DNA from: DASXUX01 sp036504595
Lineage (GTDB): Bacteria > Planctomycetota > SZUA-567 > H5-PLA8
Length of the DNA stretch: 64,000 nucleotides
Assembly: GCA_036504595.1 (NCBI GenBank)
Contig: DASXUX010000083.1
Coordinates: 1 to 64,000, forward strand
Direction of reading: 5' to 3'
This document shows positions 57,619 to 64,000 of the stretch, in pieces. The notes beneath the pieces are model-generated. The model had not been told where the DNA came from. It searched no databases and worked only from the letters and a program-made list of their open reading frames with translations. A program made the position numbers and the translations under genes. Position 1 is the first letter of the stretch, and each line of letters begins with the position of its first letter.

Positions 57619-59946
57619 CTAGTCGTGTGCGTCACCAGCCGCGACTTCCACCGCAACGGACAACGTGACATCTTCCGGCCCATAGCAGATGTTCTCATCG
57701 CACGCCTGGAAGTGCACGCGCACGCGCACGGTTTGTGCCCCTGTTGGCGCGTCGCCGGCGACCTTGATAACACCCGTTACAATGACCGTTTCCACGTAGC
57801 GCTTCTCATGTGTCGCAGGATCCGTCTTGGGCTCCGGGTAGACGAGCTGCGAAAGCTCCCACGGCTGCTCGTCTGCCAATTCGATCAGGGTCTCGCCCGC
57901 CGGCACGGAGGCCGGCACCACCCCGCCAGCCCGGATGTGCGCGCCCTCCTGAATCTCGAACTGGACCTCTAGAGGAAATGTTTGGCCGCGACGCAAGACA
58001 TGTTGACCCAGCAGGAACTCCACGCTCACAGGTCCGCGGTGAACCTTCGCGACGGGATGTTGCGCGGTTGGCGGCGCGCCGGCTGACGCTGTGGCAACGA
58101 CATACTTGGCGACGCCCAGCAGCAGGCTTTCGGTCGCTTGTGGCGCGCGTTCTATCAGGCCCTGGAACTCCGAAAAGAGCGCTCGCGCGCGGTCTAGAAA
58201 ACGTTCGTCGCCGCTCTGCGCGTACAGCCGCACCAGCGCTTGAGCTGCGTATCCGTTGCCGGCTGGAATCGCTTTGTCCACCGGGTTCTTGGTGCGAGCG
58301 AGCAACGCCTCGTGATCATCGGCGGTGAAGTAATAGCCGCCGCTTTTATTGGCGAAGTGGCGCTCCATCAGCTCAACGACTTCCATCGCGGATTTCGTCC
58401 AGCGCTCGTCGCCGGTGGCCTCGCGCAAGTCGAGGAACGCGACGGCTAGGAACGCGTAATCATCCTGATACGCCGGAAGCTTTGCCTGACCTTGCCGCCA
58501 GGAGGCCAGCCAGCGGCCGTCCGGAGTGCGCGACTGGCACAGCAGAAACTCGGCGGCTTTGACCGCGGCCTCGCGATAGCGCGGTTCCTTCAGCCAGATG
58601 GAGCCTCGCGCGAGCGATGAGATCATCAGCGCGTTCCAGGCCGTCAGCACTTTGTCATCCAGGCCCGGCCCGGGACGCTTGACGCGTTCGGCCAGGAGCA
58701 CCTGCGTCCAGCGCTCGACTTTGGCGCGCAAGTGATCCTCCGAGATTCCCATTCTCGCCGCATGGACGCTGAGTGGCTCGTTCAGATGCAGGATGTTCCT
58801 GCCCGTTTCTTCGTCGGTGGCCTCTTCGGTGAAGTTTCCCTTGGACCTCACGTCGAAGACCGCGCAGAAAGCCTCCGAGTCCGGTCCGAGCAACGCATCG
58901 ACCTCGCGCTTGTCCCAGACGTAGAACTGGCCTTCTTGGCCGCCGCTGTCGGCGTCCAGGCTGGAGTAGAAGCCGCCTTCCGGCGCGGTCATATCGCGCA
59001 GTACCCAATCGTACACTCTGCGCGCGATGCGCGCGTACTCGGCGTTGCCGTAAAGCGCGCTGGCTTGAGCGTAACTGCGCGCGAGCAGCGCGTTGTCGTA
59101 AAGCATTTTTTCGAAGTGCGGCAGAAGCCAGCGTTCATCCGTCGAATACCGGTGAAAGCCGCCGGCAAGGTGATCATGGATGCCGCCACGCGCCATGCGG
59201 TCCAGCGTCAGCGTGATCATGCCGTCGATCTCACTCTGCCCGCCGAGCGAATGTGCTTTCATGAACAGCAGCAGCGGCAGCGCGTTGTTTGGCGGAAACT
59301 TGGGGCTGTCGCCAAAGCCGCCGTTTACCGGGTCGAAGTTGCGGCGAAGCTCGCGGATTGCATTGTCGAGCAGTTCCTTGCCCAGCGGCAGCTCCGCGGG
59401 AATGCGCCGCTGCTCAACGTACTGACGAACGCCTTCGCTGAGCGCTTCGGCATCCAGAAGCACTTGCTCTCGATTTTCGGCCCAGGCTTTCGCGACGGCG
59501 CGCAGAAGAGTCTTGAAGCCCATGCGGCCGTAGCTGTCCTCGCGTGGAAAGTAGGTGCCGCCGAAAAAGGGGTTCCCACTGGGAGTGAGAAAAATGCTGG
59601 CGGGCCAACCGCCGCGTTCGGTGACCAGTTGCACCGCGGCCATGTAGATTTCGTCGATGTCGGGGCGCTCTTCGCGATCAACTTTAATCGCTACGAAGTG
59701 CTGGTTGAGGATGCTTGCGACGTCTTCGTTCTCGAAAGACTCGTGTTCCATGACATGGCACCAGTGGCAGGAACTGTAGCCGATCGAAAGGAAGATGGGC
59801 TTCTCGTCGTGTTTGGCTGTGACGAACGCTTCGGGGCCCCAAGGAAACCAGTTCACAGGATTGTGCGCGTGCTGCAGAAGATATGGGCTGGTTTCTTTCG
59901 CCAGAGCGTTTGTGTACTTCGGTGGAGACAACAACGATTGAGACAT
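57619..59946 (-). CDS. YyaL/DUF255 thioredoxin-domain protein with DsbD-like C-terminus
   Basis: A 775-residue cytoplasmic-type protein. The N-terminal DUF255 thioredoxin-like domain has PVNWFPWGPEAF and SIGYSSCHWCHVMEHESFE with the CxxC motif, then a six-hairpin glycosidase-like helical barrel (DVASILNQHF to the GNGYAAQALVRLY region), as in YyaL/SPATA20. Unusually a C-terminal domain (about 650-775; VSVEFLLGQHVLRRGQTFPL ... QACDENICYGPEDV) resembles the N-terminal domain of DsbD with its CxxxxC pair. ATG 59946 is chosen at the start of the conserved domain. It lies 74 bases downstream of rlmN on the same strand. Confidence 0.88.
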   Translation of the reverse strand: MSQSLLSPPKYTNALAKETSPYLLQHAHNPVNWFPWGPEAFVTAKHDEKPIFLSIGYSSCHWCHVMEHESFENEDVASILNQHFVAIKVDREERPDIDEIYMAAVQLVTERGGWPASIFLTPSGNPFFGGTYFPREDSYGRMGFKTLLRAVAKAWAENREQVLLDAEALSEGVRQYVEQRRIPAELPLGKELLDNAIRELRRNFDPVNGGFGDSPKFPPNNALPLLLFMKAHSLGGQSEIDGMITLTLDRMARGGIHDHLAGGFHRYSTDERWLLPHFEKMLYDNALLARSYAQASALYGNAEYARIARRVYDWVLRDMTAPEGGFYSSLDADSGGQEGQFYVWDKREVDALLGPDSEAFCAVFDVRSKGNFTEEATDEETGRNILHLNEPLSVHAARMGISEDHLRAKVERWTQVLLAERVKRPGPGLDDKVLTAWNALMISSLARGSIWLKEPRYREAAVKAAEFLLCQSRTPDGRWLASWRQGQAKLPAYQDDYAFLAVAFLDLREATGDERWTKSAMEVVELMERHFANKSGGYYFTADDHEALLARTKNPVDKAIPAGNGYAAQALVRLYAQSGDERFLDRARALFSEFQGLIERAPQATESLLLGVAKYVVATASAGAPPTAQHPVAKVHRGPVSVEFLLGQHVLRRGQTFPLEVQFEIQEGAHIRAGGVVPASVPAGETLIELADEQPWELSQLVYPEPKTDPATHEKRYVETVIVTGVIKVAGDAPTGAQTVRVRVHFQACDENICYGPEDVTLSVAVEVAAGDAHD

Positions 59947-60020
59947 ATACCTATTCCTCACGGCAACGGTGGCACATCCATTCAAATATGCATTTCTCGC
60001 GAGCGCCGTGCCGGATCTGC

Positions 60021-61091
60021 TCAAATCGAACCGCTGGCCAGACTCGTTTCGCGCAACTGGCCGCAGGCGGCGCCGACGTCGTTGCCGCGCGCCCGGCGCA
60101 GATGCGTCAGGAGTCCGCCACCGCGCACGATTGCGGCGAAGGCCGCCACGCGTTCCGGGGACGGCGCTTGGTAAACGACGCCGCTGTTTGACGCGCCGGT
60201 CGCGTTGTACGGGATCAGGTTTACGTGCGTGCGAAAGCCTTTCAGCAGGTCGGCCAAGGCTCGCGCGTGCGCGTCCGAATCGTTGACCCCAGAAAGCAGG
60301 CAATATTCGATATTGGTGACGCGTCCGGTTATTTCATAAAAATGCTTCGTGGCGGCGATAATCTCCCGCACCGGATAGCGTTTGTTGGCGGGAATGATGC
60401 GCGAGCGGGTCGCGTCATCCGGCGCGTGCAGCGAGAGGGCGAGCGTGACCTTCAGGTCTGCTTCAGCCAGTTTCATGATGCCGGGAACAATACCCACCGT
60501 TGAGACCATGATCTGCTTGCCGCCGATTTCGCCCATGCCCTTGCCCGCGATGCGGCGGATGGCGGTAAGCACGGCGTCGAGGTTCAGCAGGGGTTCGCCC
60601 ATACCCATGAAGACGACGGTGCTCAGGCGTCTCGGCGATGCCGTCGGCCTCGCCGCTTCTTCCTTCAAACGCAGAAACTGCTCGACAATTTCGCCCGCGT
60701 CCAGATTGCGTTCCAAGCCATGGCGTGTACTGGCGCAAAAGTCGCAGCCCATCGCGCAACCAATCTGTGACGAAAGGCATCCGGCCGCGCGCTCGGCGTA
60801 GTTCGTCGGCATCAACACCGACTCGACCGCGCCGCCCCGCTCAAACCCGACCAGCAGTTTGACGGTGCCGTCGGCGCTTTCCCGGCGAGCGAGCACGTGC
60901 GACTGACGCAGCGAGATTTCCTTCTGCAATCGTTCTGTCAACGCTTTGCCGATTTTGAGCCGTTCGAGATCGACGACGCCGGCGTGGTTGTAGAACTCGC
61001 GCAACAGACGATCGGCATGCGACGGTTTCTGCCCCCATTCCGCAAATTGGATCTGTAGAGCATTAATATCGAAATCCACGAGCGCTCTCAT
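60021..61091 (-). CDS. rlmN: 23S rRNA (adenine2503-C2)/tRNA methyltransferase
   Basis: A 356-residue radical SAM enzyme that methylates C2 of A2503 in 23S rRNA. The iron-sulfur motif is SSQIGCAMGCDFCAS (CxxxCxxC). FMGMGEPLLN is the GGE-like SAM-binding motif, and VTLALSLHAPDDATR and LIPYN are family markers. The C-terminal cysteine in ACGQLR is the methyl-carrying residue. The N-terminal helical domain is complete and the length is normal. The next gene on this strand is the YyaL-type protein. Confidence 0.95.
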   Translation of the reverse strand: MRALVDFDINALQIQFAEWGQKPSHADRLLREFYNHAGVVDLERLKIGKALTERLQKEISLRQSHVLARRESADGTVKLLVGFERGGAVESVLMPTNYAERAAGCLSSQIGCAMGCDFCASTRHGLERNLDAGEIVEQFLRLKEEAARPTASPRRLSTVVFMGMGEPLLNLDAVLTAIRRIAGKGMGEIGGKQIMVSTVGIVPGIMKLAEADLKVTLALSLHAPDDATRSRIIPANKRYPVREIIAATKHFYEITGRVTNIEYCLLSGVNDSDAHARALADLLKGFRTHVNLIPYNATGASNSGVVYQAPSPERVAAFAAIVRGGGLLTHLRRARGNDVGAACGQLRETSLASGSI

Positions 61092-61150
61092 ACGGCTAAG
61101 TTTACTTCATCTGAATTGTTTCCGCTGTCTGCAATCCAGGACGCTTTGTA

Positions 61151-61220
61151 TCTGGTAGTCTGGTGTCTGGTGAGTAACCTCGCGACCGGACCACCAGACT
61201 GCCAGACCACCACTCACCAA
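61151..61220. repeat. Inverted repeat of TCTGGTG-type units
   Basis: GGTAGTCTGGTG (61154-61165) is nearly the reverse complement of CACCAGACTGCC (61191-61202), and further TGGTGAGT/ACTCACCA units flank it. The style resembles the heptamer arrays at 2051-2133. It lies between rlmN and the Gfo/Idh/MocA gene. Confidence 0.55.
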
Positions 61221-61241
61221 GTACCACTCACCAAGCACCAA

Positions 61242-62462
61242 CTACAGATGCCACGGACCGCGTTTGGGACGATCAAGCCACTTGTTGGCTTCGGGGTCGC
61301 CAACGATTTCCTCCTTCACGGGATCGAACTTGAACGGGCGGCCAAGTCGGTAGGCAATATTTCCCAGGTGACAGACGGTGACGGTGCGGTGAGCGACTTC
61401 GATATCGCGGAAGGGGCGCTCGCGAGTTTTCACGCAGTGCAGGAAATCGCCGACCAGTCCGCCTTTGCCTTTGTAGTTCGGGATGTAAATGTTCGGCCCG
61501 CCGGGGTGGTGGCGGCGCTTGCCGAAGCCGCGCTCTGGGATCTCGCCGTCCGTTCCGCGGAAGCAGATGTTGCCCGTCCAGCCGCCTTTATGATGGAAAA
61601 CGATTCCATTGGCGAACTTGTAAGTTAGCTGCGGGTAGTCCTTGCCGTCGGGCGGGATGACTTCGACGGGACCGGTGTTCTGCAAGCCGCATGTAAAGAG
61701 CGCGCCACCGAAATTGTGCGCACCCCAATCGGTCATGCCGCCGCCAGAATAATCGCGCCACGGACGGAAGTTCAAGCGGCCCTTATTGAATGGAGCCCAC
61801 GGCGCGGGCCCGAGCCACATGTCCCAGTCTAGGCCGGGCGGAACGGGTTCGGGCGGCAGGTAGCATTCGTCTGAAGGGCCCCAGCAGTCAATCCAGGCTT
61901 CTTTGACTTCGCCGATACCTCCGGCCTTCACCACGCGGTGGAACCAGTTGTAGTCTTCCCAAACCCGCTGACTGCCGCCAGAGAAAACGCTGCCGTAGCG
62001 GCGCGCGGTTTCAACCATCACGCGACCTTCGCGAACTGTGAGCGTCTCGGGTTTTTCGCAGAAGACATCCTTGCCGGCGCGCATGGCTTCCAGCGCGATG
62101 ATCGCGTGCCAGTGATCGGGCGTGCCGATCATCGCGATGTCGATGTCCGGGCGCGACGTGATTTCGCGGAAGTCCACGACGGCTTTGCAGTCCGTGTTGC
62201 CATACTTTTTGTCGATGATGTCCTTGGCGCGGTCGCTGTGTTCCTTTCGCACGTCGCAGATCGTCACTACCTGGCATTCGGGGAAGCCGAGGAACGTCTG
62301 CATGTCGCCGGTGCCGCGTCCGCCCATGCCGATCGCGCCGACCGTCAGGCGACTGCTGGCCGCGGGCCGTCCCTCCGCGCCCAGCGCAGTTGCGGGTATG
62401 AACATGGGCGCGCTGCCAGCGGCGAGGATGCTCTTTAGAAAACTGCGGCGTGTGGTGGCCAT
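61242..62462 (-). CDS. TAT-exported Gfo/Idh/MocA oxidoreductase
   Basis: A 406-residue protein with a twin-arginine signal (TTRRSFLKSILAAGSAP). Rossmann motif IGMGGRG, the EKP motif in VFCEKPETLT and the C-terminal domain typical of planctomycete exported Gfo/Idh/MocA proteins (WDMWLGPAPWAPFN, WRDYSGGGMTDWGAHNF). ATG 62462 has GGAGG upstream; the frame is open far beyond it but that part is antisense to the FAD-oxidoreductase gene. It probably acts on sugars in the periplasm. It is divergent from the FAD oxidoreductase across a repeat region. Confidence 0.93.
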   Translation of the reverse strand: MATTRRSFLKSILAAGSAPMFIPATALGAEGRPAASSRLTVGAIGMGGRGTGDMQTFLGFPECQVVTICDVRKEHSDRAKDIIDKKYGNTDCKAVVDFREITSRPDIDIAMIGTPDHWHAIIALEAMRAGKDVFCEKPETLTVREGRVMVETARRYGSVFSGGSQRVWEDYNWFHRVVKAGGIGEVKEAWIDCWGPSDECYLPPEPVPPGLDWDMWLGPAPWAPFNKGRLNFRPWRDYSGGGMTDWGAHNFGGALFTCGLQNTGPVEVIPPDGKDYPQLTYKFANGIVFHHKGGWTGNICFRGTDGEIPERGFGKRRHHPGGPNIYIPNYKGKGGLVGDFLHCVKTRERPFRDIEVAHRTVTVCHLGNIAYRLGRPFKFDPVKEEIVGDPEANKWLDRPKRGPWHL

Positions 62463-62504
62463 AGTGCCTCCGTGGGAAGTATTGTCTGGATATACACCGG
62501 CGCG

Positions 62505-62562
62505 GAAGTCCAGAAGTCTGGAAGTCGAGAAGTCCAGGAGTCGGTAGCTTGAAAGCGAGCGG
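62505..62562. repeat. Dispersed repeat, copy 2 (GTCGAGAAGTC type)
   Basis: gtcgagaagtccaggagtcgg followed by agcttgaaagcgagc, matching the layout of 2971-3026. It lies in a divergent intergenic region. Confidence 0.55.
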
Positions 62563-62630
62563 GAATTGTGGGGCGTCTTAGTCGCACGATTCGGTGTAAT
62601 ACCTACATGCCAATTCCAGGGGAGGTCTCG

Positions 62631-64000
62631 ATGAAAACGCTGATGCAAGCCGGCCTGATTTCGGCAGTCGCCAGTGTGTGCTGTTTTGCTGGCGAGGTGC
62701 CGGAGTCGGCGCGAAAGATTCCGCTCGCTTACAACGTTGACGTGGTGGTTGTCGGCGGCGGCGTGGGCGGCGTTTCGGCGGCGATCGCGGCGGCAAAGGG
62801 TGGGGCGAAAGTCTTTCTGGCCGCGCCGCGCACGTATTTGGGCGAGGACGTTGCGGGCACACTGCGCGTCTGGACCAAAGGGACGCAAGATTCGACCGAT
62901 CGACTCACGCAGAAGCTTTTTGCCGGAGAAGGCCGCGACAGCAGCGATTTTCGCGGGAGGCTTCCGTTCACGTACAAAGCGGACAAACCCAGCTCGGCTC
63001 AGCACAAGGATTCCAGCCCGCCGTCGATGCTCTCCGACGGCAACTGGACGTCGGCGGTCAGCCAGAGCGTGCAGTACGACAGTGAGGTGACGCTGACGGC
63101 CGACTTGGGCAAAGCGATGGCCATCGACCGCGCGGGCGTGATGGCTTATCACGCCAAGGACTACTGCCTGGATTCTGTAATCATTTCGATCAGCGCGGAT
63201 GGGAAAGAGTGGAAGGAAGTCGGGACGGTCAAGAACACAGCGAAGCGCGGCACGGAAACCAGCTCCGCGGTCGAGTTGTTGACGTCTGTCGGCGCAACGG
63301 CGCGTTACGTGCAGATTCAGACCAAAATCGCTGAGAATTCCAGGCGCGTACTGCTCGGCGAAATCGTCATCACCGGCCCGGACAAGGGGCCGGTGGCCGA
63401 CGATCTGACGCTGGTCAAGCCCCTGCACATCAAGCGTGCTCTGGATGAAGCATTGATTGCGGCGGGCGTGCAGTATCTGTTCGGCTGCTACGCATCGGAT
63501 ATCCTGCGCGATGCGGAAGGCAAGCCGGCGGGGATTGTGATGGCCAATCGCGCCGGGCGGCAGGCCGTTACCGCGAAGGTGATCATCGATGCCACCGACC
63601 GCGCGTGGGTGGCGCGCATGGCTGGCGCAAAGGCGAAGGATTTTCCTGCGGGGCCGCAGGTCTTCCGGCGTGTGGTGATCGGCGGCGAACTGCACAACGG
63701 CGATGGCGTGACGGGACAGAAGCTGCCTGTCACCGCGGCGGGTTATCCGGTTTTCGATTACGAACTGAAGATTCCGATGAAGGACGGCAGCTTCGCGTCG
63801 TATGCGGAAGCCGAACAGAAGGCCCGCGATCTGACGTTCGATACGAACCAGCGCCTTGCGGCGGATTTGCTTTTCCAGGTTCCACCCGACCCGATCGTCT
63901 CGGTGAAGGCCGGTAGCGCCGGCGCCCCTGCTGGTAGCGCCGGCGTCCCTGCCGGTGGAGTGAGTGAGTGGCCCGGCGCGGCGAAGGTGGACCTGGACGC
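62631..64000 (+). CDS. Exported FAD-dependent oxidoreductase with discoidin-like insert (partial)
   Basis: At least 456 residues; the frame is still open at the window end. A signal peptide (LISAVASVCCFA) precedes the FAD-binding motif VDVVVVGGGVGGVSAAIAAA (about 37-56). After about residue 125 an inserted domain (SMLSDGNWTSAV ... VTLTADLGKAMAIDRAGV ... ARYVQIQTKI) looks like an F5/8 type C (discoidin) module, before the oxidoreductase part resumes (VIIDATDRAWVARMAGA). Its ATG has GGGGAGG at good spacing. Near the end a 21-base tandem repeat (63912-63953) encodes GSAGAPAGSAGVPAG. The substrate is unknown. Confidence 0.85.
   Translation, partial: MKTLMQAGLISAVASVCCFAGEVPESARKIPLAYNVDVVVVGGGVGGVSAAIAAAKGGAKVFLAAPRTYLGEDVAGTLRVWTKGTQDSTDRLTQKLFAGEGRDSSDFRGRLPFTYKADKPSSAQHKDSSPPSMLSDGNWTSAVSQSVQYDSEVTLTADLGKAMAIDRAGVMAYHAKDYCLDSVIISISADGKEWKEVGTVKNTAKRGTETSSAVELLTSVGATARYVQIQTKIAENSRRVLLGEIVITGPDKGPVADDLTLVKPLHIKRALDEALIAAGVQYLFGCYASDILRDAEGKPAGIVMANRAGRQAVTAKVIIDATDRAWVARMAGAKAKDFPAGPQVFRRVVIGGELHNGDGVTGQKLPVTAAGYPVFDYELKIPMKDGSFASYAEAEQKARDLTFDTNQRLAADLLFQVPPDPIVSVKAGSAGAPAGSAGVPAGGVSEWPGAAKVDLD
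63912..63953. repeat. In-frame 21-bp tandem repeat inside a gene
   Basis: GGTAGCGCCGGCGYCCCTGC plus one base, repeated twice, encodes GSAGAPA/GSAGVPA within the FAD oxidoreductase gene. The unit contains the palindrome GCCGGC and resembles an intergenic repeat that has entered the coding sequence. Confidence 0.6.

Noticed and set aside
62463..63695. Long 5' extension of the Gfo/Idh/MocA frame
   Set aside because: The extension is antisense to the FAD oxidoreductase; the TAT signal and ribosome site at 62462 mark the real start.

Overview
The window looks like a planctomycete (PVC-group) chromosome segment of fairly high GC. The pointers are membrane-anchored Ser/Thr kinases with a DLG activation motif joined to formylglycine-enzyme/sulfatase-modifying (FGE) domains, an ECF sigma factor fused to a membrane segment and an extracytoplasmic domain, TAT-exported Gfo/Idh/MocA and aldo-keto-reductase-like proteins, and many palindromic intergenic repeats. 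The phylum is inferred from these gene styles; the window contains no rRNA.

Layout. (1) 1-3333 is chromosomal backbone: a partial regulator, a Gfo/Idh/MocA oxidoreductase, a sugar phosphate isomerase/epimerase-like protein and tRNA-Asn. (2) About 3334-21900 is a first genomic island. Its large serine recombinase runs leftward and ends inside tRNA-Asn, with its stop codon in the anticodon loop. The island holds a ParB-like protein, a small resolvase, a run of short overlapping genes, a RecB/Cas4-type nuclease with a ClpX-type zinc-finger partner, a triple-S1 protein, several orphan ORFs and a compositionally distinct replication-like/RHH module (17500-19420). (3) About 21900-40800 is backbone: three large receptor-like kinases, an operon of secreted proteins behind one of them, three small secreted proteins and the ECF sigma factor whose C-terminal domain resembles them. 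(4) 40798-54032 is a second island bounded by a 13-bp direct repeat that is the 3' end of tRNA-Pro(GGG). It carries HTH proteins, a primase-helicase with a near-perfect 46-bp hairpin behind it, an HNH-DGQH protein paired with a solo HsdR-like enzyme, an M41-like protein lacking its catalytic glutamate, and a second large serine recombinase running rightward into tRNA-Pro. (5) 54100-64000 is backbone: hemerythrin, an aldo-keto-reductase-like protein, HisI, a YyaL-type thioredoxin-domain protein, RlmN, a second Gfo/Idh/MocA protein and a partial FAD oxidoreductase.

The two islands mirror each other: each recombinase reads outward and its 3' end overlaps the 3' end of the target tRNA. Island 2 is the better-defined element. 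A probable native tRNA-Pro terminator now lies 13 kb from the tRNA, just beyond the far repeat, as expected if the element landed between them. Within island 2 a 19-bp sequence forming a palindrome occurs both upstream of the primase-helicase and in the divergent promoter region of the HsdR-like gene, suggesting common control of replication and defence genes. The HNH-DGQH plus solo-HsdR pair, with no methylase or specificity gene in the window, is the strongest candidate for an undescribed defence module.
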